Shown here in pieces: positions 25,814 through 33,636 of a DNA stretch of 45,126 bases. The notes under the pieces are model-generated. The model had not been told where the DNA came from and searched no databases. It saw only the letters and a list, made by a program, of their open reading frames with translations. Within the stretch, counting starts at the first letter, position 1, and the number at the start of each line of letters is the position of its first letter. The position numbers and the translations under genes are program-made. Source of the stretch: CS3-C152 sp964347025 (GTDB lineage Archaea > Aenigmatarchaeota > Aenigmatarchaeia > QMZP01 > QMZT01); the NCBI GenBank assembly GCA_964347025.1, contig CAYFWU010000007.1, positions 1-45,126 of the forward strand, read 5' to 3'.

Positions 25814-26389
25814 TTATTTCTTCTTTTTTGATGACGTTTTCTTGGCCTTTACGGTCTTCTTTCTCTCTGCCCTGCCCTTAAGGATATTGCTCTTTGTTTT
25901 TTCAAAAATTTCAGGCATACCCTTGAGTTTCGCATTGTATGCAGCCACGTGTTTGCCGGCGATCCTTTCGGGTTTGGGCAGAATATTCTCAGAATGTGGA
26001 ACATCCAAACCCCCATCCAGTGCTCCCTTCAGAGCGGAGTACAGGCGGTTTCCAGGGGTTGATGAATACAGGCCGATATCCAAAACAACACGATTTATCT
26101 TATGCTTTTTTGCCTTCTCTGCGCAAAGCAAACCAGTAAGGTAAGCGGAAGGAATGTTCCCTCCATGAAACTTCCATCCGAATTTTTTCAATTCCTCCGA
26201 ATGAGCAGTCACGAAGGTTTTGTCCCCGTCTCTCTCGTATTTTACGATCTGGCATACCATGTTGTTCAGGGACTTCCTCACGACCAGTCTCGGCTTTCCT
26301 GATTTTAACAACCTTAACCTTAACCTGTAATCAGTTTTGCCTTCCCTCTTCCTCCTGTGAGGAATCACACGCTTCTTGGACCTTCTCAT
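25814..26389 (-). CDS. rpl18: Ribosomal protein uL18
   Basis: The 191-residue 5S rRNA-binding large-subunit protein has YRLRLRLLKSGKPRLVVRKS and the conserved GLLCAEKAKKH, SALKGALDGGLDVPHS regions. The last 25 residues are Lys-rich. It overlaps eL19 by 4 nt. In many archaea eL32-eL19-uL18-uS5-uL30-uL15 are together in the spc operon; here eL32 and uS5 are absent on either side. Confidence 0.96.
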   Translation of the reverse strand: MRRSKKRVIPHRRKREGKTDYRLRLRLLKSGKPRLVVRKSLNNMVCQIVKYERDGDKTFVTAHSEELKKFGWKFHGGNIPSAYLTGLLCAEKAKKHKINRVVLDIGLYSSTPGNRLYSALKGALDGGLDVPHSENILPKPERIAGKHVAAYNAKLKGMPEIFEKTKSNILKGRAERKKTVKAKKTSSKKKK

Positions 26390-26886
26390 TTCTTCACCTT
26401 CTTGGTTTTCTTTTCCTTGGTTTCTTTAGGTTTTTCTCTCTTGACCTTTTTCAGGAGTTCGCGCTCTTTCAGGTAGTAGAGCAAATGCTTCTTGTTCCTG
26501 AATGCGCCGCCTTTGACAGCGGAGTAAAGTTTCCTGTAGTTATTCCTGTCAAGTTTACCTGAATCCTTCAATTCCCTCAGCAACTTTCTCAGGGGCCTGA
26601 CCTTGTCCACCCATTGTCTCTTTTTGGATTTCCTTGCATATATCGCTCCTTTCCTGCTTCCGTGTTTCTTTCTCCTTCCCTTCTTCTTCTGTTCCCTCCT
26701 GAATCTGGAATCAGCCCTTTCCGTCCCTTTCTTCTCTATTTTTGTGATTACCCCTTTGGCTATTAAACTCCTGAGATCGTTCCTCGTTATTGCTTCTCCG
26801 ACCTCTTTTTCTCCTTTAACCTTTACCCTGGACAGGCCGACCTTCATGATCTTCGCTGCAAGCTTCTTCTGTGAACGTACGTTCAT
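26386..26886 (-). CDS. rpl19e: Ribosomal protein eL19
   Basis: The 166-residue protein has the eL19 core (KLAAKIMKVGLSRV, IAKGVITK, RKKGRRK-like basic stretch, WVDKVRPLRKLLRELKDSG, NYRKLYSAVKGGAFRNK) and a Lys/Glu-rich C-terminal tail of about 25 residues. It lies between uS2 and uL18. Confidence 0.96.
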   Translation of the reverse strand: MNVRSQKKLAAKIMKVGLSRVKVKGEKEVGEAITRNDLRSLIAKGVITKIEKKGTERADSRFRREQKKKGRRKKHGSRKGAIYARKSKKRQWVDKVRPLRKLLRELKDSGKLDRNNYRKLYSAVKGGAFRNKKHLLYYLKERELLKKVKREKPKETKEKKTKKVKK

Positions 26887-26891
26887 GATCT

Positions 26892-27509
26892 CTACTCTCC
26901 TCCGAATTCTTTGACAGTGTATTTGAAATCCTTGTCTGTCTTTATCTTCTTCCTGTGTTTTAGAATCTCCCTGGCGAGTATCCAGAATATCAGGGCGAGG
27001 GATTTCTTTCCGTTGTTGTTTGCAGGTATAACCAAATCAACATCAGATATCTCGTTGAAGGTATCGCAAAGAGCGACCACAGGTATTCGCTTCTTCTTCG
27101 ACTCTGTTACAACCTGGTTGTCAATCAAAGGATCAACGACAACCACGACATCGGGCTCATAGAATTCTCGGAACGAAGGATTCGTGAGTGTCCCGGGCGG
27201 GAACCTTCCTGTAATCGCCTTCCCATCCACAACTTCCGCGAACTTCTTGATGGCCTGCATCCCGTTCGCTTTCCTTGATACGGCCATGATCTTTTCGAAC
27301 TTTGAAAGAAACTTGGAGGCAACCTTTATCCTGTTATCAACCTTCTGGACATTAAAAACAGCGAGACCATCATCCCTGATCTTGTATATGAATTTCTTCA
27401 TATATTTCGTACACGTTTTCATCCCTATATGTACGCCTGAAGTGAGATACTCAGTCCTATCAACAAGCATCTCCTTCGAAAGATCCTCTTTCTTGGTCTT
27501 CACAACCAT
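26892..27509 (-). CDS. rps2: Ribosomal protein uS2
   Basis: The 205-residue small-subunit protein has the archaeal uS2 motifs TSGVHIGMKTCTKYMKKFIY, ITGRFPPGTLTNP, PDVVVVVDPLIDNQ and VALCDTFNEISDVD. In many archaea it follows RpoK and enolase; here the same order is kept on this strand, but two plus-strand beta-propeller genes are inserted between enolase and uS2. Confidence 0.96.
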   Translation of the reverse strand: MVVKTKKEDLSKEMLVDRTEYLTSGVHIGMKTCTKYMKKFIYKIRDDGLAVFNVQKVDNRIKVASKFLSKFEKIMAVSRKANGMQAIKKFAEVVDGKAITGRFPPGTLTNPSFREFYEPDVVVVVDPLIDNQVVTESKKKRIPVVALCDTFNEISDVDLVIPANNNGKKSLALIFWILAREILKHRKKIKTDKDFKYTVKEFGGE

Positions 27510-27596
27510 TTTTTCACCAATAAACGCGATATTACCAATTATTTGAGTTTATATTAATAAATATGCGTTTTTTAAACTTTTTGTCAATTCTGGAAT

Positions 27597-28937
27597 ATGG
27601 AATTCGAAGGATTCGAGGCGGAACTAGAGGATTTCGAAGTGAAGAAGGTGGGAAAATTCGACAGGGTATGGTCCGGCAGTGAGGGCGGTTCTATCGTAAG
27701 AACAACATTGATAGGCGATAAACTCTACTGGGGGGCTTTTGACGGTTATATTTACGCCCTGGACATAGACGGCAAAAAGCTTTTATGGAGAACAAAGCTT
27801 GATTCTATAGCTGATTCTTCCCCTGTTTATTCCGGGGGTTTCCTGTATATTGGTGACAGGGAAGGAAACTTTTATTGCATAGAGGATTCCAACGGAAAAA
27901 TAACCTGGAGATACAAGATGGGCGGAGCTATGGCGGGGTATGCTGGCGTTTCGAAAGACATGGTTTACACATCATGTCAGGATTCCAACTTTTACGCTTT
28001 CAATGTAAGAACGGGCAAAGTTGTGTGGAGATTCAAGACAGGGAGAGACATGTGTTGCGCTCCCGGTTTTTACAACAATTACGTTATATTCGGCTCTTTC
28101 GATGGTTATGCCTACTGTCTGGATGCGAAAACGGGAGATGAAATATGGCGTTTCAAGACAGGAGCTGAGGTATTCGATCCCGTACACCTCACGGTTCATG
28201 AAAAAACTGTTTTCATCCCCTCATTCGACAGCTATCTCTATGCCATAAATGCCGAGACCGGTAAGGAAATATGGAAAACCAGGCTTGGGAATTACGGGAT
28301 AGCGATGTCCCCCACCATCGCTAGCGAAAGGATTTACATAGGAGCTAGGGACGGGAACTTATACTGCTTGGACATGAATGGTAAGGAGATTTGGAGGTTC
28401 AGAACAGGCGGAGTTATCGAGTCCAAAGCGGTAGTGAAGGAAGGAAGGGTATATTTCGGTTCAGAAGACGGGAATTTCTACTGTCTGGGCATGGCAGGGG
28501 ATGAAGTATGGAGATTCAAGGTCGAGGGTCAGATCTGGGACGAAGCAAAAATATACAAAGACATGCTCCTCTTCGGGTCTGTTGATTGCAAGATTCATTA
28601 CCTTGATCTTGAGACAGGGAAAGAGTTGTGGAACATGCAGACAAGCACACTGAAAAAGACCATATGGTCTGATCCTTACGGTATGTTCAGGCTCGAGATC
28701 AAAAAGGAGACGCACACAAAGGAAGCTGTAGAAGAGGGCAAGTACAAAAAGAAAAAAGAAGAAAGCGTTTCCCTTTCCGACTACCACGTTGAGAGCGAAT
28801 ACACCACGGAGTCTGATTACAAAGAGAAAGGAGACTACAGTAGTCAGTGGGTTTTATTTGAAGGAGTATTGGAGGTCGAAAACATATGGACTTTGGATTC
28901 GAAGGGTTTGAAACCCCGAGTTTCGATACCGAGATAG
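27597..28937 (+). CDS. Cytosolic PQQ-type beta-propeller protein, copy 1
   Basis: The 446-residue protein consists of about eight repeats of the form YIYALD-G-K-W-R-F-TG, the tryptophan-docking pattern of PQQ/quinoprotein propellers. There is no signal peptide and no dehydrogenase catalytic residues or PQQ ligands are apparent, so it is probably a binding scaffold rather than an enzyme. The N-terminal FEGFEAELEDFEV segment and the C-terminal EEGKYKKKKEE, SLSDYHVESEY tail recur in copy 2. Its 3' end overlaps the start of copy 2 by 52 nt. Related propellers in archaea are poorly characterised. Confidence 0.85.
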   Translation: MEFEGFEAELEDFEVKKVGKFDRVWSGSEGGSIVRTTLIGDKLYWGAFDGYIYALDIDGKKLLWRTKLDSIADSSPVYSGGFLYIGDREGNFYCIEDSNGKITWRYKMGGAMAGYAGVSKDMVYTSCQDSNFYAFNVRTGKVVWRFKTGRDMCCAPGFYNNYVIFGSFDGYAYCLDAKTGDEIWRFKTGAEVFDPVHLTVHEKTVFIPSFDSYLYAINAETGKEIWKTRLGNYGIAMSPTIASERIYIGARDGNLYCLDMNGKEIWRFRTGGVIESKAVVKEGRVYFGSEDGNFYCLGMAGDEVWRFKVEGQIWDEAKIYKDMLLFGSVDCKIHYLDLETGKELWNMQTSTLKKTIWSDPYGMFRLEIKKETHTKEAVEEGKYKKKKEESVSLSDYHVESEYTTESDYKEKGDYSSQWVLFEGVLEVENIWTLDSKGLKPRVSIPR

Positions 28938-30247
28938 AAGATTTCGAACTTGTAAAAGTAAAAAAGATGGACAGGCATTTAAGATTCGGTAAGGGAGGAA
29001 GTGTTCTCGCCGACCCTGTGATGCATGAGGGTGTAATCTATATTGTTAGCGCGGATTACAATCTCTATGCCGTGGATGCGGAAAGTGGAAAGGAAATCTG
29101 GAGGTTCAAAGCAGACGGGGAATTGTTCTCCACCCCTGCAATCTCGAATAATATGCTTTTTGTTGGAAGTTATGACCAAAACATATACGCGATTTCCCTT
29201 GGAGGAAAGGAAGTCTGGCGTTTCCCAACAGGAGGGAAAATAACATCCTCCCCATTTGTTCACAAAAATCTCGTTCTGATAGGCTCAAATGACGGATACC
29301 TTTACGCAATTGATAAAGAAACCGGAGAAGAAGTATGGAAGTTTAAGACAGGTAACTGGATTGCCTCAAGTCCTACCGTATGGGATGGAAGGATATACGT
29401 GGGTTCTTACGACAATAACATGTACTGTCTGGATTTGGAAGGAAAAGAGATCTGGAGATTCAGAATGGGAGCAGAGATGTGGGGGATGCATGAATCACCA
29501 ACCGTGTACGAACGAACGCTATATTTCGCATCCATGGACGGTTATCTCTATGCTCTTGATGCTGAAACAGGAAAAGAGAAATGGAAGGTAATGACAGGCA
29601 AGTATGGGAACGCAATTCAGCCTTTAGTTAACGAAAGATTTGTTCTCCAGCCTTCCAGGGACGGGATTCTCTTTGCCTTTGACAGAGAAGGGAAAGAACT
29701 GTGGAGATTTAACCTTGGGAACCTTCCTGCCCCCATAGTTGTTCACAAGGACACGATATTCATAGGAAACGAGAGCGGTATACTAAGAGCACTCAATCTG
29801 GAAGGCAAAGAACTATGGCGTTTCCAGACAGGAGGAAAGATTTTCGGATCCGTTGTTATATGGAAGGATAAGATATACCTTCCGTCCTACGATTGCCATT
29901 TGTATTGCCTTACCGTGGAAGGAGAAGAACTCTGGAGATTCGCCACCAGCGACCTTACAATAGTCAAGCTCGCTCCTCCCCACGACGCCTTCGAACTGAA
30001 AGTCAAGAAAGATACCACAATAGACGAGGCGGTTGAGGAAGGCAGGTACAAGAAAAAAAAGGAAGAGACAGTCTCTTTATCGGACTACCAGATTGAAAGC
30101 GAATATTCAACAGAGAGCGAATATAAACAGAAGAGCGATTACGATACGAGCTTCGTAATTTTCGAGCCATTGCTGACATTCACGGAAGTTTTGCCATCTC
30201 GTTGTGAGGTATGTCACCCCAGAGTTCAGCGAGCCTGTTGTGCTTAG
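28886..30247 (+). CDS. Cytosolic PQQ-type beta-propeller protein, copy 2
   Basis: The 453-residue tandem paralogue of the 27597 gene has the same WRF-TGG repeat pattern and no signal peptide. It starts FEGFETPSFDTEIEDFELV. The conserved tail EEGRYKKKKEE, SLSDYQIESEY, SESEYKQKSDY-like is nearly the same as in copy 1 although the propeller repeats have diverged. The last 20 or so residues include four Cys (CEVCHP, ACCA), and their codons overlap the 3' end of the enolase gene on the other strand by 68 nt. These last residues may be an accidental extension. Confidence 0.83.
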   Translation: MDFGFEGFETPSFDTEIEDFELVKVKKMDRHLRFGKGGSVLADPVMHEGVIYIVSADYNLYAVDAESGKEIWRFKADGELFSTPAISNNMLFVGSYDQNIYAISLGGKEVWRFPTGGKITSSPFVHKNLVLIGSNDGYLYAIDKETGEEVWKFKTGNWIASSPTVWDGRIYVGSYDNNMYCLDLEGKEIWRFRMGAEMWGMHESPTVYERTLYFASMDGYLYALDAETGKEKWKVMTGKYGNAIQPLVNERFVLQPSRDGILFAFDREGKELWRFNLGNLPAPIVVHKDTIFIGNESGILRALNLEGKELWRFQTGGKIFGSVVIWKDKIYLPSYDCHLYCLTVEGEELWRFATSDLTIVKLAPPHDAFELKVKKDTTIDEAVEEGRYKKKKEETVSLSDYQIESEYSTESEYKQKSDYDTSFVIFEPLLTFTEVLPSRCEVCHPRVQRACCA

Positions 30248-31349
30248 GGAGATCGGGTCCTAAGTTACCTATCTTTATTATCGGTATGTTCCACATTATC
30301 GATATATCCGCGATCCAGTCGTCCTCTGTTTCTCCTGATCGATGCGAGGCAACAGGAACGAGATTGTTTTCCATGAGAAGATCTATCACCTTCTGGACCT
30401 GATAGAGGGTTCCGATCTGGTTCGGCTTTATCATTGCGGAGTTTGTTGACTTCGATTGAATTCCATTCATGATTCTTTCAGGGTTAGTGCAGTAGAGGTC
30501 GTCACCAACCACTAGCGTGTTTTTCAATTGCTTGTTGAGCTCCGCGAACCCTTCGAAGTCATCCTCGTGAAACGGATCTTCAATATAGTAGAGCTTGAAC
30601 ATTTTTGCCAACTGAAGGAGAAATTCCAGCTGATCCGCAGAGTTGTAAACCTTGTCTTTGTACAAATATTTCTTCCCGTCCCAGAAAGAGGATGCTGCGA
30701 CATCTATTCCTATCTTCAGGTTGAAATCCTCTGCTATTTCACTGAGCAAATTCAACGTCTTCAGTTCATCAAGTTTGCACATCCATGCATTCTCTATATT
30801 TCTTCCCAGCAAGACCTTTTTCTTCCCCAATTCCTCGCCTATTGTTTTCCATGCCTCTAAATTCGTTTTCGTCGCCTCTACCGGATCTTTAGCTCTGTGT
30901 GGGAGGACAAGAAATTCCTGGAAGGTAGAATAACCTCCATGTTGTCCTCCTCCTATAACATTCCCCAACGGATAAGGGAAACGAAACCTTCGTTTCGGAC
31001 CTTCCAACCTCCAGAGTTCACCATCACTGGCCGCCCTTGCAACCGCCAGGGAAATCCCCAACGCGAGATTAACACCTATCTTAGAGAAATTTTTCGTCCC
31101 GTCCGTCTGTTCAAGTACCTTATCATTGGTGATCCAGTCTGTTTCGTCAAGCCCCACAATATCAGATCTTATCTTTGGAAAGAGTTCGAAAATCTTTTTG
31201 AAAGGCAATTCCTTGGCTTCGTGCCTGCCTTTCGAAGTTCCGGAGGGGATGGAGGCTGTATAAAAATGTTTAATGGTTCTAACCTTTACCTTGATTGTTT
31301 CCTCCCCCTTGGAATTAAAAACAGGATAAATCTTCACGTTCCTGATCAT
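30180..31349 (-). CDS. eno: Enolase, shortened form
   Basis: The enzyme interconverts 2-phosphoglycerate and phosphoenolpyruvate. The 389-residue length is somewhat below the usual 410-430. Key regions are present: VNLALGISLAVARA, NVIGGGQHGG, IGIDVAAS, YIEDPFHEDD (metal Glu and Asp), VVGDDLYCTNP, MIKPNQIGT (catalytic Lys) and SHRSGETEDDWIAD. The N-terminal SASKG loop reads IPSGTSKG. It lies 48 nt after rpoK on the same strand and its 3' end overlaps a convergent propeller gene. Confidence 0.95.
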   Translation of the reverse strand: MIRNVKIYPVFNSKGEETIKVKVRTIKHFYTASIPSGTSKGRHEAKELPFKKIFELFPKIRSDIVGLDETDWITNDKVLEQTDGTKNFSKIGVNLALGISLAVARAASDGELWRLEGPKRRFRFPYPLGNVIGGGQHGGYSTFQEFLVLPHRAKDPVEATKTNLEAWKTIGEELGKKKVLLGRNIENAWMCKLDELKTLNLLSEIAEDFNLKIGIDVAASSFWDGKKYLYKDKVYNSADQLEFLLQLAKMFKLYYIEDPFHEDDFEGFAELNKQLKNTLVVGDDLYCTNPERIMNGIQSKSTNSAMIKPNQIGTLYQVQKVIDLLMENNLVPVASHRSGETEDDWIADISIMWNIPIIKIGNLGPDLPKHNRLAELWGDIPHNEMAKLP

Positions 31350-31397
31350 TCGATCCCAACCTCTAATAATTTGTTTGTATCTGGGTAATAAATAGAA

Positions 31398-31592
31398 TTA
31401 CGCTAGTTCCTTTCTCTTTATGTCAATTGGTATGACCCCCGCATTCCATTCTATCATGGCGATCTCCATGGGATCGCTCATGCCTTTTTCTAATTTTATC
31501 AGAACCGGCGCTCCCTGTGCAATCTGTAGCGCGCGAGCGGAGATGATCCTTGTTTTCTCATACCTGGTATATGGTCTTTCCATTGTCTTCAC
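31398..31592 (-). CDS. rpoK: DNA-directed RNA polymerase subunit K (Rpb6)
   Basis: The 64-residue protein matches the archaeal RpoK core: YTRYEKTRIISARALQIAQGAP then IAMIEWNAGVIPIDIKR. It overlaps the PAC2 gene upstream by 4 nt and precedes enolase, the standard archaeal order. Confidence 0.95.
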   Translation of the reverse strand: MKTMERPYTRYEKTRIISARALQIAQGAPVLIKLEKGMSDPMEIAMIEWNAGVIPIDIKRKELA

Positions 31593-32392
31593 CCTATGTA
31601 TCTAAGAGACTCGTCCTTCTTCCCTGGCTTTTCATGCGCCTTGGTGATGTCCATGAGTGCTCTCTTCTGTAAGGATTCAACCTTCTTCATGAACTCCTCC
31701 ATTTCCTTGACCTTCTTCTCCAACTTGGTCATGTCTATCTTCAGGTTCAGAATTTTTACCAGAACGTCCAGAACTTCTTCAGCCGCTTTAGGATCGGTAA
31801 CTATAGGGAATCCAGTGGTTTGCCCAAGCAGACACATACCATCCTTGTCCCTCTGTTTCCATAAACCCAAAAGTAAACCAGCTGCTCCTACTATGTATCC
31901 TACCTTTTCTCCTGCATTGAAATCTATCTTGTGTTTTTTATATTTTTTGAGAATTTTATCATCAGTTACAGCCCCTATCACTTCCCTCTTTTCCTCAAGT
32001 TCTCCTGTTGCCAGACCTCCAACAGTGAAGATTTCGGTAACACCGACTTTTTCAGCGAGGTCAAGTACCTTTTCCCCAACTTCGTAGTGTCCCTGAGGGG
32101 AAAGTGATTGACAGTCTCCTATAAGGAAGACAATATCTCTCTGTCCCTTTCTCTTTGCCTTCCAGTAATAGAACTCATTTTTGAGCAGGTGTATTTTGTA
32201 TTTATCATGGAGCATAACGAACGGGAAGAACCATTTTGAATACAGATCAGCGAACTTCTTTGCCTTGAGTTCCTCTATCAGGTAACCGACAGCGACTCTT
32301 CCTATATTTCCAACCCCGGGCAAACCCTCGATCAGAACAGCGTTCTTTAATTTCGGTTTGCCGAGAAGCTTTATCACGGTCATAGATTCCAC
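31589..32392 (-). CDS. PAC2-family proteasome assembly chaperone-like protein
   Basis: The 267-residue protein has IEGLPGVGNIGRVAVGYLIEEL at the start and VGGLATGELE, IVGAAGLLLG and GLWKQRDKDGMCLLG-type regions of the PAC2 (DUF75) family. A coiled-coil C-terminus of about 55 residues (KLEKKVKEMEEFMKKVE) ends it. Archaeal members are predicted proteasome assembly factors. A possible start two residues in (MTVIK) is open. Confidence 0.88.
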   Translation of the reverse strand: MESMTVIKLLGKPKLKNAVLIEGLPGVGNIGRVAVGYLIEELKAKKFADLYSKWFFPFVMLHDKYKIHLLKNEFYYWKAKRKGQRDIVFLIGDCQSLSPQGHYEVGEKVLDLAEKVGVTEIFTVGGLATGELEEKREVIGAVTDDKILKKYKKHKIDFNAGEKVGYIVGAAGLLLGLWKQRDKDGMCLLGQTTGFPIVTDPKAAEEVLDVLVKILNLKIDMTKLEKKVKEMEEFMKKVESLQKRALMDITKAHEKPGKKDESLRYIG

Positions 32393-32445
32393 GCAATTTA
32401 TAATTTATTGTATTTTGGTATATATATGTGATTAAATTTATAAAT

Positions 32446-32913
32446 CTAGTCCTTTGTGATGGACTCTGACATGATAACCCTCTTGCCTTTCTCCCTCTGC
32501 ATGTAGTATATGCCGAGCCCCAAGAAAAGAACCGCTATCCCCACAAGCATGAGTTCGACCCAGGGGAAAATTAAACACTTGTTCGGGCATTTGCCACCAC
32601 AATCTCTTCCTTCCTCACCTAGATCGTGTTCATTGTTGTAACAGGTCACGTTCACGTCAAAACAATCCTCATCGATCGTTCCATCACAGTTATCATCCAG
32701 GCCATTGTCACATACATCAACGTTGGAGGTCGGTTTCTTCTCCCCTATACAATCGCTCCATTCACCCCCTTTGCATGTTCTCAGACCGGTCTCACACACG
32801 CCTATGTCCGAACCACAGGGTCTCGTATCACCGCTAACGCACTGCTGTCCCTGCACGACCGGCATCATAATCAGAATCAAAAAAACTAAAAACGCCGAAA
32901 TGGATTTATCCAT
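32446..32913 (-). CDS. Secreted or membrane-anchored Cys-rich protein with MopE-like metal-binding motif
   Basis: The 155-residue protein has an N-terminal signal peptide (about 1-22) and an extracytoplasmic Cys-rich part with DVCDNGLDDNCDGTIDEDC, the Asp-rich motif of the putative metal-binding MopE-like family. A C-terminal hydrophobic helix (about 117-138) is followed by a basic tail, giving a type I membrane topology. Twelve or more Cys suggest disulfides. Such motifs usually occur in long surface proteins; this is a minimal version. Function unknown. Confidence 0.75.
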   Translation of the reverse strand: MDKSISAFLVFLILIMMPVVQGQQCVSGDTRPCGSDIGVCETGLRTCKGGEWSDCIGEKKPTSNVDVCDNGLDDNCDGTIDEDCFDVNVTCYNNEHDLGEEGRDCGGKCPNKCLIFPWVELMLVGIAVLFLGLGIYYMQREKGKRVIMSESITKD

Positions 32914-32929
32914 TTTTAGATATTGGGTT

Positions 32930-33391
32930 TTACACTTTTAAAGTTCTTATCAGCCTTTTTGCGTCCATTATTATCTTCCTGTGGTCAAAGCCGATATTCT
33001 TGGGTAAATTCCTGAAATACTTTATACTGCTTGCCTCATCTTTGTCGGGTTTCATTTCCCCTCCAAGAGGTTTGAGGAGATATGATATTGTTATGGAATG
33101 TCCCCTGGGGTCTCTTTTGGGGTCTGAGTATATACCTATCATCTTCTCTACCTCCACATCAAGACCCGTTTCCTCCTTTGCTTCCCTCATTACAGCTTCC
33201 TCCACAGTTTCCCCGAATTCCACACGACCTCCGGGCAGGACCCAGTATCCCCTGAAAGGCTTTATCGATCTCTTTAATAGCAGGATCTTCCCGTCCACGA
33301 CTATAACCCCATCAACCGTCAGGATCGGGATGACCTTTAGAATCTTAGAAAATAACTTGTACGGAATTTTCTTACTAACCTTCGAAGTCAT
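32930..33391 (-). CDS. NUDIX hydrolase
   Basis: The 153-residue protein has a complete Nudix box GGRVEFGETVEEAVMREAKE followed by ETGL (about 51-75), binding Mg2+ for hydrolysis of a nucleoside-diphosphate-linked compound. The surrounding LKRSIKPFRGYWVLPGG is typical of MutT/ADP-ribose pyrophosphatase-like proteins. The substrate cannot be told from sequence. Confidence 0.9.
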   Translation of the reverse strand: MTSKVSKKIPYKLFSKILKVIPILTVDGVIVVDGKILLLKRSIKPFRGYWVLPGGRVEFGETVEEAVMREAKEETGLDVEVEKMIGIYSDPKRDPRGHSITISYLLKPLGGEMKPDKDEASSIKYFRNLPKNIGFDHRKIIMDAKRLIRTLKV

Positions 33392-33527
33392 ATTATTAAT
33401 ATCATGTTTATTATTAATATTTTTAAAAACCCGAATAATAATTATCAGTTGCCGTAAACAAATGAACGCCCCTGTAGTCTAGTTGGCCAAGGATACTGGC
33501 CTCTCGAGCCAGTGACCCGGGTTCAAA

Positions 33528-33565
33528 GGACGTCTGACGTTCGCTAGCGAATGTCTGTCTGGAAT
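33528..33565 (+). other. Predicted 38-nt tRNA intron in the T-loop
   Basis: The inserted sequence folds on itself: gacgttcg (33536-33543) pairs with cgaatgtc (33548-33555) around loop ctag, and ggac (33528-33531) pairs with gtct (33557-33560). Exon ttc (33522-33524) can pair with gaa (33562-33564), giving bulges AAA and TT at the two junctions: a relaxed bulge-helix-bulge as recognised by the archaeal splicing endonuclease. The exact ends may shift by one base because of an A/T repeat. Confidence 0.7.
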
Positions 33566-33579
33566 TCCCGGCGGGGGCA
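33563..33579 (+). repeat. att-like direct repeat, tRNA copy
   Basis: The 17-bp aattcccggcgggggca at the tRNA-Glu 3' end is repeated exactly at 35104-35120. Identity extends to 20 of 21 bp if the preceding ctgR is counted. Confidence 0.85.
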
Positions 33580-33636
33580 CTAAATAATAATGCAATTTAG
33601 GAAACCAATAAAAAATTCATATCAAATATACCAATT

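Larger units (their letters stand above)
33468..33579 (+). tRNA. tRNA-Glu (CTC) with a T-loop intron
   Basis: The acceptor strands gcccctg (33468-33474) and cgggggc (33572-33578) pair with one G-U. The anticodon stem ctggc/gccag encloses loop ctctcga with anticodon CTC at 33503-33505. T-stem ccggg (33517-33521) pairs with cccgg (33567-33571), but the T-loop is interrupted. Removing 38 nt restores a 7-nt TTCAAAT loop. Discriminator is A at 33579; no CCA is encoded. Confidence 0.9.

Noticed and set aside
28886..28937. Frameshift joining the two propeller genes into one
   Set aside because: Each has its own start segment, full set of blades and the same C-terminal tail, so they are two tandem genes that overlap slightly.
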